From contig NZ_QKWY01000002.1 of assembly GCF_003248355.1 (NCBI RefSeq), forward strand, positions 2,542,001 through 2,606,000: 64,000 nt of DNA. The letters run 5' to 3'. The translations under genes and the position numbers were made by a program. Positions within the stretch are counted from its first letter, which is position 1. Each line of letters begins with the position of its first letter. This document shows positions 8,432 to 16,926 of the stretch, piece by piece. This DNA comes from Streptomyces sp. AC1-42W (GTDB lineage: Bacteria; Actinomycetota; Actinomycetes; Streptomycetales; Streptomycetaceae). The notes below the pieces were generated by a model, which saw only the letters and a program-made list of their open reading frames with translations, did no database searches and was not told the DNA's origin.

Positions 8432-8505
8432 GGTGCTGGACGGAGGAGCCCACCCGGCAGCCAGTCGGGCGCTACCTCCAAGCCCGGCCCCTCGTAGCCG
8501 GGTAG
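8400..8505 (+). ncRNA. Candidate omega RNA (reRNA) at the tnpB 3' end
   Basis: The segment from the end of tnpB to the right boundary can fold: a perfect 7-bp stem with a CAT loop spans the tnpB stop (8420-8436), and a 6-bp stem at 8483-8502 sits just before the boundary. This is the position where TnpB guide RNAs are made, and the guide would be the xylH sequence downstream of about 8506. Expression is inferred. Confidence 0.4.
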
Positions 8506-9009
8506 TTGACCCAGGAGCAGGGCCTCCCGCTCTCCCTGGTGATCTTCCTCGCCATCCTGGTCGTCACCGACTTCATCCTGCGCCGCACCACCTACGGCCG
8601 TCAGGTCTTCGCGGTCGGCGGCGGCATCGAGGCGGCCCGCCGGGCCGGCATCAACGTGTCCTGGATTCGCATCTCGGTGTTCGCGATCTCCGGCACGCTC
8701 GGCGCGGTCGGCGGCCTCTTCCTGGCCTCCGCGACCGGCGGCGCCGACCGCTCCCTCGGCGGCGGCAACCAGCTCATGATGTGCATCGCCGCGGCCGTCA
8801 TCGGCGGTACGTCCCTGTTCGGCGGACGCGGCAAGGTCTGGTCCGCGCTGCTGGGCATCCTGGTCATCCAGTCGATCGTCCAGGGCCTCAACCAGATGGA
8901 CCTGTCGTCGAACGCGATCCAGTACATGATCACCGGCGCGGTGCTCCTCATCGCCGTGATCATCGACTCGGTCTCCCGCAAGACCCAGAAGACCGCAGGC
9001 CGCGCCTAG
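8506..9009 (+). pseudogene. xylH: xylH remnant, part after the insertion element
   Basis: The C-terminal 167 codons of the xylose-type permease are intact in frame ('TQEQGLPLSLVIFLAILVV...' to the natural stop), including 'YGRQVFAVGGGIEAARRAGINV', the cytoplasmic loop that contacts the ATPase, and the last transmembrane segments. A TTG start at the junction could be read, but the product lacks more than half of a permease and its ATPase partner XylG is missing. It would not make a working transporter. Confidence 0.87.
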
Positions 9010-9039
9010 GGCCTGTCGTCAAATTGCCGTCTGCCGGGC

Positions 9040-9067
9040 GGCGCCCGGCCCCCCGCCAAGGGGCGCC
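9040..9067. terminator. Hairpin after xylH
   Basis: GGCGCCC (9040-9046) pairs with GGGCGCC (9061-9067). It is a modest GC-rich hairpin without a T-run between the xylH remnant and dxs. It may be the old terminator of the xyl operon. The rest of 9010-9183 holds a possible -10 box TAGACT (9134-9139) for dxs. Confidence 0.4.
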
Positions 9068-9183
9068 GGGCTCCGGCGTGCGGCGGGACGGAAGGGGCAG
9101 TACGCCCCGCCCCCCGCTCCGGAGGGAGGCCGTTAGACTCATCGGATCGGCAAGCTCGACCAGCACAATCGCAAGGAGGCACG

Positions 9184-11163
9184 GTGACACAGCCGCGCGA
9201 AGCGCGTCCCGCACGGGCGGTGGTGGGCGACGGAGGAGATCTGCTGACCGGCATCGGCGGACCACGTGACCTCGACCGACTCACCCCCGAGCAGCTGGTT
9301 CGGCTCGCCGAGGAGATCCGCACCTTCCTCGTCGACGCCGTCTCCAAGACCGGCGGCCACCTCGGACCCAACCTCGGCGTGGTCGAGCTGACCATCGCCC
9401 TGCACCGGGTCTTCGACTCGCCGAAGGACAAGGTCCTCTTCGACACCGGCCACCAGAGCTACGTGCACAAGCTCCTCACCGGCCGCCAGGACTTCAGCAG
9501 GCTCAAGAGCAAGGGCGGCCTGTCCGGCTACCCCTCGCGCGCCGAGTCCGAGCACGACGTCATCGAGAACTCGCACGCCTCCACCGTCCTCGGCTGGGCG
9601 GACGGCCTCGCCAAGGCCAACGAGGTACGCGGCAAGGACGACCACGTCGTGGCCGTCATCGGCGACGGCGCGCTGACCGGCGGCATGGCCTGGGAGGCGC
9701 TGAACAACATCGCCGCCGCCAAGGACCGCCCCCTCGTCATCGTCGTCAACGACAACGAGCGCTCCTACGCCCCCACCATCGGCGGCCTCGCCAACCACCT
9801 GGCCACCCTGCGCACCACCGACGGCTACGAGCGCTTCCTCGCCCGCGGCAAGGACCTCCTGGAGCGCACCCCCGTCGTCGGCAAGCCGCTGTACGAGACG
9901 CTGCACGGCGCCAAGAAGGGCCTCAAGGACTTCATCGCCCCGCAGGGCATGTTCGAGGACCTCGGCCTGAAGTACGTCGGCCCCATCGACGGCCACGACA
10001 TCGAGGCCCTGGAGTCCGCGCTCCAGCGCGCCAAGCGCTTCGGCGGCCCCGTCATCGTGCACTGCCTCACCGAGAAGGGCCGCGGCTACACCCCCGCCCT
10101 CCAGGACGAGGCCGACCGCTTCCACGCCGTCGGCAAGATCCACCCCGACACGGGCCTGCCCGTCGCCACCTCCGGCCTCGACTGGACCTCGGTGTTCGGC
10201 GAGGAGATGGTCAAGCTCGGCCACGAGCGCGAGGACATCGTCGCCATCACCGCGGCCATGCTCCAGCCGGTCGGCCTGACCAAGTTCGAGAAGGAGTTCC
10301 CGGACCGGATCTACGACGTCGGCATCGCCGAGCAGCACGGCGCCGTCTCCGCAGCCGGCCTCGCCACCGGCGGACTGCACCCCGTCTTCGCGGTGTACGC
10401 CACCTTCCTCAACCGCGCCTTCGACCAGGTCCTGATGGACGTCGCCCTGCACAAGTGCGGCGTCACCTTCGTCCTGGACCGGGCCGGCATCACCGGTACG
10501 GACGGCGCCTCGCACAACGGCATGTGGGACATGTCCATCCTCCAGGTCGTCCCCGGCCTGCGCATCGCCGCCCCGCGCGACGCCGACCAGGTCCGCGCCC
10601 AGCTCCGCGAGGCCGTCGAGGTCGACGACGCGGCGACCGTCGTCCGCTTCTCCAAGGGCGCCGTCGGCCCCTCGGTCAAGGCCGTCGGCACGGTGGGCGG
10701 CATGGACGTGCTGCGCAAGCCGGCCGCCGCCAAGCCCGACGTGCTGCTCGTCTCCATCGGCGCGCTCGCCCCGATGTGCCTGGAGATCGCCGACCTGCTC
10801 GACGCCCAGGGCATCTCGACCACGGTCGTGGACCCCCGCTGGGTCAAGCCCGTCGACGAGGCCATGGCCCCGCTCGCCGCGCAGCACCGCGTGGTCGTCA
10901 CCGTCGAGGACAACAGCCGGGCCGGCGGCGTCGGCTCCGCGATCTCCCAGGCCCTGCGCGACGCCGACGTGGACGTGCCGCTGCGCGACTTCGGCATCCC
11001 GCCGGTCTTCCTCGACCACGCCTCCCGCAAGGAGGTCATGGCCGAGATCGGGCTGACCGCCCCGGACATCGCCCGCCAGGTCACCGGCCTGGTCGCCAAG
11101 CTCGACGGCCGCTACGACACGGCCGCCGACAACCGCACCGTCGCGGAGCACGTCGCGGACTGA
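9184..11163 (+). CDS. dxs: 1-deoxy-D-xylulose-5-phosphate synthase
   Basis: DXS condenses pyruvate and glyceraldehyde 3-phosphate, the first step of the MEP isoprenoid pathway, with thiamine diphosphate. The 659-aa protein shows the N-terminal 'KTGGHLGPNLGVVELTIALH' helix with the conserved His, the TPP/Mg motif 'GDGALTGGMAWEALNN', and the central 'YDVGIAEQHG' motif with the catalytic Glu, then the transketolase C-terminal domain. GTG 9184 follows a strong AAGGAGG. The protein is about 20 residues longer at the N-terminus than the family's usual start near 'LLTGIGGPRDL'; no ATG/GTG lies at that point, so the longer form is preferred. Confidence 0.95.
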   Translation: MTQPREARPARAVVGDGGDLLTGIGGPRDLDRLTPEQLVRLAEEIRTFLVDAVSKTGGHLGPNLGVVELTIALHRVFDSPKDKVLFDTGHQSYVHKLLTGRQDFSRLKSKGGLSGYPSRAESEHDVIENSHASTVLGWADGLAKANEVRGKDDHVVAVIGDGALTGGMAWEALNNIAAAKDRPLVIVVNDNERSYAPTIGGLANHLATLRTTDGYERFLARGKDLLERTPVVGKPLYETLHGAKKGLKDFIAPQGMFEDLGLKYVGPIDGHDIEALESALQRAKRFGGPVIVHCLTEKGRGYTPALQDEADRFHAVGKIHPDTGLPVATSGLDWTSVFGEEMVKLGHEREDIVAITAAMLQPVGLTKFEKEFPDRIYDVGIAEQHGAVSAAGLATGGLHPVFAVYATFLNRAFDQVLMDVALHKCGVTFVLDRAGITGTDGASHNGMWDMSILQVVPGLRIAAPRDADQVRAQLREAVEVDDAATVVRFSKGAVGPSVKAVGTVGGMDVLRKPAAAKPDVLLVSIGALAPMCLEIADLLDAQGISTTVVDPRWVKPVDEAMAPLAAQHRVVVTVEDNSRAGGVGSAISQALRDADVDVPLRDFGIPPVFLDHASRKEVMAEIGLTAPDIARQVTGLVAKLDGRYDTAADNRTVAEHVAD

Positions 11164-11182
11164 GCCGTACCACCGCTTCGGC

Positions 11183-11233
11183 CGAACGGGCCGGTCGGAC
11201 CACCCGTAACGAGTGGTCCGACCGGCCCGTTCG
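11183..11233 (+). terminator. Terminator of dxs
   Basis: A perfect 21-bp stem (11183-11203 with 11213-11233) with a 9-nt loop begins 20 bp after the dxs stop. There is no T-run, as is usual in Streptomyces. Confidence 0.85.
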
Positions 11234-11325
11234 CGTGAAATCCGGCCCCGGCAGGCGTGCCGCGCGCACGTGGTGATGCATGCTCCGAATCATGGCGGGC
11301 ACGACAAGTGCGTGGAGGTACGCCG

Positions 11326-12831
<1,506 letters not shown>

Positions 12832-12876
12832 GCCGGGCCGCGGACTGCCCGGGGGCCTCGCATGCGCGGGCGGACG

Positions 12877-12912
12877 CGGTGATTCCATGGGTTCGAACGG
12901 TGATTCTATGAT
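12877..12912 (+). promoter_or_regulatory. Direct repeats and -10-like box upstream of the first propeller gene
   Basis: CGGTGATTCCATG (12877-12889) and CGGTGATTCTATG (12898-12910) are 12/13 identical and 21 bp apart, exactly two helical turns. The second runs into TATGAT (12907-12912), a good -10 box. Tandem sites at this spacing suit a regulator binding one face of the DNA, for example an activator. No -35 box is convincing. Confidence 0.45.
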
Positions 12913-12996
12913 GGGTGCTCCCCGACTTCCGGGTGCCGGTCGTGACACAAAGCCGCAGATCGGGAGCGGACCATCACGGAAGGAAGACGCCACGAC

Positions 12997-14127
12997 ATGC
13001 GAGTCAGGTCGAGACGTGTCCGGGGGAGTGCCTCCGGCAAGGGCGAGGACGCCCTGCGAGACGTCGAAAGCCCCAGTGGGACGGCCGGAACCCCGGTCGA
13101 CGGACGCTGGCTCGTGCGTGGCAAGGACGGCCGGCTCACCGCGTACGCCCGCGACGAGGACGGGATCGTGCGCTGGACCGAGGAGCGTCCCGGCGGCCCC
13201 CGCTGGCAGGGCCCGGAGTTCTTCCCCGCCCCGGACGTCGACCGCATCGGCATCGCCCAGGGCGAGGACGGCTACGTCCACTTCGTCGGGCGCCGCTCGG
13301 TGCGGGAGGACGAGGGCCCGCCGGCGGTGGACCTCGTCCACGCCGTCCAGTACCAGACGGGCCGCCCGGTCACCGCGTTCCGCTCGCTGGGCAACCCGTA
13401 CAAGGACGGTGACGAGCGCGGCGCCCGCATCGGCCCGCCGGGCGCCGCGGTCGCCCCGACCGGCATGGTCCACGTCTTCGTCCGCAACGCCAACGGCGGG
13501 ATGATGCTGCGCCGCGAGGCGAAGAACGGCAAGTGGGAGGGGTGGAAGGACCTCCGGGGCACCCTCGGCAAGGAGACGATGGCCGTCGCGGTCGCCGAGT
13601 CCGGGCGCATCGAGCTGTTCGTCCCCGGCACCACCAAGGCGATGCGGTGGGCCCAGAGCGAGCCGGGCGGCGCCTTCGAGAAGGGCACCAACCTCAACGT
13701 CAAGATCGCCGGCGGCGCGGTGAGCGCGCTGGCGACGGCACCCGACCGCACCACCTACTACTGGACCGACGCCGCCACGGGCGCCCTGGTCGCCAGCCGT
13801 GCGGACACCCCGCCCGTCACCATCGGCGACACCCCGGCCGAGGGCCGGATCGCCGTGCTGCGCGCCGAACTGGACGGCTACGACTGCACGGTGCTGGCCC
13901 ACCGCACGCGCGACGGCCGCGTGATGCTGGCGGCCTGCGGTACGGAGAACGAGGCCGGGGGCCTGTGGTGGGCGGCGACGGGGGAGCGCACCCCGGCCCC
14001 GCCCGCGCTGGCGCTCGACGGCCGGGGGCGCGTGGTGCTCGCGCTGATGGGTGAGCGCGGCGGGCTGTACGTGGCCCGGCAGAACGACGAACCGGGCCTG
14101 GCGCTGGGCCCGGCCGAGCGGGTGTGA
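12997..14127 (+). CDS. Beta-propeller-like repeat protein (propeller A)
   Basis: I recognise no enzyme in this 376-aa protein. It consists of repeated short beta units of the type 'G-R-W-x-x-x-G-K-D-G-R-L-T-x-Y-A-R-x-x-D-G', 'DGYVHFVGRR', 'GMVHVFVRNANGGMMLRREAKNGKWEGWKDL', 'GRIELFVPG' and 'RGGLYVARQ', each ending with Trp/Gly-rich turns. This is the style of PLL-like or tachylectin-like sugar-binding propellers. There is no signal peptide or membrane segment. A paralogue sits at 15601 and a third copy forms the C-terminal half of the PIG-L protein at 22756. The ATG follows GGAAGGAAG. A glycan-binding or scaffold role in the surface-polymer island is inferred. Confidence 0.7.
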   Translation: MRVRSRRVRGSASGKGEDALRDVESPSGTAGTPVDGRWLVRGKDGRLTAYARDEDGIVRWTEERPGGPRWQGPEFFPAPDVDRIGIAQGEDGYVHFVGRRSVREDEGPPAVDLVHAVQYQTGRPVTAFRSLGNPYKDGDERGARIGPPGAAVAPTGMVHVFVRNANGGMMLRREAKNGKWEGWKDLRGTLGKETMAVAVAESGRIELFVPGTTKAMRWAQSEPGGAFEKGTNLNVKIAGGAVSALATAPDRTTYYWTDAATGALVASRADTPPVTIGDTPAEGRIAVLRAELDGYDCTVLAHRTRDGRVMLAACGTENEAGGLWWAATGERTPAPPALALDGRGRVVLALMGERGGLYVARQNDEPGLALGPAERV

Positions 14128-14148
14128 GGAAACGCCGGACAGCGGGGG

Positions 14149-14180
14149 AGCGGGGCGCCGGCTGCGGCCGGCGCCCCGCT
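14149..14180. terminator. Bidirectional terminator between propeller A and the LCP gene
   Basis: A perfect 14-bp stem (14149-14162 with 14167-14180) with a TGCG loop lies between two convergent genes and is followed by CCTTTCC on the plus strand. Confidence 0.85.
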
Positions 14181-14224
14181 CCTTTCCGTTCTGTGCGTCC
14201 GGGGTCCCGGCCCCGGACGCCGGG

Positions 14225-15343
14225 TCAGCCCTGGCCGAGCGCGGGCGACTTCTTGGCGGACTCGGGGATCGGCGCGTCCTCGCGGATCGCCTTCCACAGG
14301 GCCGACGCGCGCGACTCGACGGCCACGACGCGGTTGCGGTCGATCTTGTCGTACTCGACGGGCAGCATGATCGTCTCCATCGACTCCGGGTCGACCCCGT
14401 TCATCGAGCGGGCGAACTTCGCCAGCGAGGTGAGCGAGGCCAGCTCGTCGTCGGTGGTCAGGGCGGCGGTGGCCGAGTTGGCGATCTTGTAGGCGCTGGT
14501 CGGGCTGCCCAGCAGGTCCTGGTTCTTGACCTCCTTGAGCAGCGCGACGAGGAACTGCTGCTGGAGGCCGATGCGGCTCAGGTCCGTACCGTCGCGCAGG
14601 CTGTAGCGGGTGCGGACGAACTTCAGGGACTCGGTGCCGTCGAGCTTCTGCGGGCCGGCTTCGAGGTCCAGCCCGGTCTTCTTGTCGTGGATGGGTTCCT
14701 TGACGTCGATGGTGACGCCGCCGATGGCGTCGACCAGCCCCTTGAACCCGGCGAAGTTGATCTCCAGGTAGTGGTCGATGCGCACGCCGGACATCTTCTC
14801 GACGGTCTTGACCACGCAGGACGGGCCGACCTGCGAGTAGACCGAGTTGAACATCACACGGTTCGCGGTGGGCACCGTCGAGCCGTCCGCCTTGGTGCAC
14901 TCGGGCCGGGTGACGAGGGTGTCGCGCGGGATGGACACGGCGACGGCCTTGTCCCGGCCCTCCGGGATGTGCACGACGAGCGCGGTGTCGGAGCGTGCCC
15001 CGCTGACCCCGGCCCCGCCGCCGAGTTCCTTGTTCTCGGACCCGGCCCGCGAGTCCGAACCGAGGACGAGCAGGTTCTGCCCGCTGGTCGGCAGCTTCTC
15101 GGGGCGGTCCTCGCCGAGCGCCTTGTTGATGTCGACGCCGGTGATGTTGCCGTCGAGCCGGCTGTAGAGCCAGTAGGCCGTGCCGCCTGCGGCGATGAGC
15201 AGGACGAGCAGGACGATCAGGGTGATCTTGAGGCCGCGGCGCCGCTTGCGGCCTGCCTTGCGGCTCGCCTTGCGCTTCCCCGCGCGGCCGGGGGACGCCG
15301 GACTGCTTTCCTGCGTGCTCTCGGCTGTCGCGTCATGGGTCAT
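14225..15343 (-). CDS. LytR-CpsA-Psr (LCP) family glycopolymer ligase
   Basis: LCP enzymes move undecaprenyl-linked wall polymers onto peptidoglycan outside the membrane. This 372-aa protein has a basic cytoplasmic N-terminus, one membrane helix (about residues 40-62), then an LCP domain with 'NLLVLGSDSRAG', 'ARSDTALVVHIP', 'AVSIPRDTLV', 'NSVYSQVGPSCVVKTVEKMSGVRIDHYLEINFAGFKGLVDAIGGVTI' and 'FVRTRY'; the conserved Arg and Asp residues of the pyrophosphate pocket are visible. ATG 15343 is preferred over an upstream start because it places the basic tail and helix normally. It sits between the two propeller genes in the glycopolymer island, so it is the likely attachment enzyme for that polymer. 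Confidence 0.9.
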   Translation of the reverse strand: MTHDATAESTQESSPASPGRAGKRKASRKAGRKRRRGLKITLIVLLVLLIAAGGTAYWLYSRLDGNITGVDINKALGEDRPEKLPTSGQNLLVLGSDSRAGSENKELGGGAGVSGARSDTALVVHIPEGRDKAVAVSIPRDTLVTRPECTKADGSTVPTANRVMFNSVYSQVGPSCVVKTVEKMSGVRIDHYLEINFAGFKGLVDAIGGVTIDVKEPIHDKKTGLDLEAGPQKLDGTESLKFVRTRYSLRDGTDLSRIGLQQQFLVALLKEVKNQDLLGSPTSAYKIANSATAALTTDDELASLTSLAKFARSMNGVDPESMETIMLPVEYDKIDRNRVVAVESRASALWKAIREDAPIPESAKKSPALGQG

Positions 15344-15600
15344 CGTGGTCGAGTCCTCAAATCTCGTGGCCCCTGGGGCGGGCTGTGGAGTGCGTGGGAC
15401 TCGGGTGGGGGGCGCGGCCGGTCCGTGCGTGTATGACTGAGCGTGCACTATAGAACAGAGGATCGTGCGAACGGGTGTTTTGGTTCCCGGTGACCGGGGA
15501 CTGAACGGCCGCGCCCGGCAGGCCGGGGCTGAGCATATGATGCTATTGGTCCCGTGTGCGCGGGATGAAGAGCCGGTGAAGGGCAGGGGGGCCAGGGGGT
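15344..15600. promoter_or_regulatory. Divergent promoter region between LCP and propeller B
   Basis: This 257-bp gap contains a TATAGT box on the minus strand near 15450 pointing to the LCP gene. On the plus strand TATGAT at 15536-15541, the same -10 hexamer as at propeller A, points to propeller B. No -35 consensus is obvious. Nothing else coding is seen. Confidence 0.4.
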
Positions 15601-16710
15601 ATGAGGAGAAGGAAACCGGACTTCTCGGGCGGCGCCCTGCTGTCGGCTCCTCCGTCCGGCGGTCACCGGGTCACCGGGACCCCGCGCGGACGCTGGATGA
15701 CGCTCGGTAAGGACGGCAGGCTCACGCTGTACGCCCGCACGGACGGCGGACTGCTGCGCTGGACGCAGCGAAGCGTCGCCGGCGACGCCTGGGACGGCCC
15801 CGACCTCTTCGCGATCGAGGGCCTGACCGACCTGACCGTCGTCCAGGGCGCCAACGCCTACGTCCACTTCCTGGGCCGCCGCGAGGGCCGCGACGCCGAG
15901 GGCCCCCACGTGGACTTCGTGCACGCCGTCCAGTACCAGACGGGCCGCCCCGTCACGGAGTGGCGCTCCCTCGGCAACATCTACCGCGACCGGGAACGGG
16001 GCCTGAAGGTGGGCGCCCCGGCCGGGGCCGTCGACGCCCAGGGCACCGTCTTCGTCTTCGCGCGCAACGCGGGCCGCGGCCTCCAGATGCGCCGCGAGGG
16101 CAAGGGCGGCAAGTGGGGCTCCTGGCAGGACCTCAAGGGCAGCGGCCTCTCCGCGGAGATCGTGCCCTCGGTGACCTCCGGCGGCCTCGTGGAGGTCTTC
16201 GTCACGGGCGACCGGGGCGTGCAGCAGTGGCGCCAGGAGGCACCGGACGGCCCGCTGGTGATGGCCCCCGCCCTGCAGTTCTACGCCCTGGAGGGCTCCG
16301 CGACGGCGCTGGAGACGGCGCCGGACCGGCTCACGTACTACTGGACCGACGCGGCCACGGCCGGGATCGTCGCCTACCGGGCCGGTGCCTGGCCCGTGCT
16401 GCTCGGCGGACATCCCGGAGAGGGGGCCGTCGTGGCCCTGCGCACCATGCTCGACGGCTATGACTGCACGGTCCTGGCACAGCGCGGAACGGGAGGAACG
16501 CTGCTGATCGGGGTTTGTGGGACCGGCGCGGAGCAGGACGGAGTCTGGTGGTCCGACACCGCGGAGGAGTGCACCAGTGCTCCGGCGCTGGCTGTGGACG
16601 GCCACGGTCGTGTCGTCGTGGCGGTGCATGGCAAGGACGGCTCGATGTCTCTTGCCCGCCAGGAGCCGGGTCCGGGTCTCACGCTCTCGCCGCAGTGGCT
16701 CAGGCTGTGA
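15601..16710 (+). CDS. Beta-propeller-like repeat protein (propeller B)
   Basis: This 369-aa protein is a clear paralogue of propeller A at 12997. The segments 'G-R-W-M-T-L-G-K-D-G-R-L-T-L-Y-A-R', 'VDFVHAVQYQTGRPVTEWRSLGN', 'YYWTDAAT' and 'LDGYDCTVLAQRGTGGTL' line up in the same order with a matching residue in most positions. The N-terminus (MRRRKPDFSGG) differs and has no signal peptide. The ATG follows a purine-rich AGGGGGGCCAGGGGG stretch. Together the two proteins flank the LCP ligase gene; with the propeller fused to a deacetylase at 22756 they are probably glycan-handling accessory proteins, but no activity is shown by the sequence. Confidence 0.7.
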   Translation: MRRRKPDFSGGALLSAPPSGGHRVTGTPRGRWMTLGKDGRLTLYARTDGGLLRWTQRSVAGDAWDGPDLFAIEGLTDLTVVQGANAYVHFLGRREGRDAEGPHVDFVHAVQYQTGRPVTEWRSLGNIYRDRERGLKVGAPAGAVDAQGTVFVFARNAGRGLQMRREGKGGKWGSWQDLKGSGLSAEIVPSVTSGGLVEVFVTGDRGVQQWRQEAPDGPLVMAPALQFYALEGSATALETAPDRLTYYWTDAATAGIVAYRAGAWPVLLGGHPGEGAVVALRTMLDGYDCTVLAQRGTGGTLLIGVCGTGAEQDGVWWSDTAEECTSAPALAVDGHGRVVVAVHGKDGSMSLARQEPGPGLTLSPQWLRL

Positions 16711-16926
16711 ACCGGCTGTGTGCTGATCGACGGCGGGTCGTCATTTCGCCGTTACATGGTGTTTTCGTGAAGCCGTAAAAGGCTGTACGACTTTTCAGTG
16801 GTATTCATCACTGGCATTTGTTGCATATGTCCACTTTTTTAACTGGACGTTGACCACTTCTTTGTGTGAAGGTTCTGTGGCTTGTTCACAAGTGAGCAAG
16901 CTCGACCGCCTCGCGGGGCGGTCTTC
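16711..16926 (+). promoter_or_regulatory. AT-rich regulatory region upstream of the Stealth operon
   Basis: The stretch 16740-16880 is far more AT-rich than the rest of the window, with runs such as ACTTTTTTAACTGG. It holds an inverted repeat CAGTG...CACTG near 16797-16814 and a TTGACC box at 16850-16855. This is the probable control region for the five-gene operon that follows. A TTG start at 16882 in this region would extend the Stealth protein by 15 residues. Confidence 0.5.

Larger units (their letters stand above)
6739..8512. mobile_element. IS200/IS605-family element carrying divergent tnpA and tnpB
   Basis: The element holds a Y1-HUH transposase gene on the minus strand and tnpB on the plus strand, diverging from a 15-bp gap. 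It lies inside xylH. The flanks GGGTCAAC (6739-6746) and GTTGACCC (8505-8512) are inverted copies; TTGAC-type pentanucleotides are typical cleavage or target sites for this family, but the exact ends cannot be fixed to the base. A 7-bp stem at 6768-6793 and a 6-bp stem at 8483-8502 are candidates for the subterminal hairpins that TnpA recognises. No target-site duplication is expected or needed. Confidence 0.88.

Noticed and set aside
9241..9243. Alternative dxs start near the family's usual N-terminus
   Set aside because: No ATG, GTG or TTG is present there. GTG 9184 has a strong AAGGAGG, so it was kept.
9139..11151. 670-codon open frame antisense to dxs
   Set aside because: dxs has full catalytic motifs on the other strand; the antisense frame has none.
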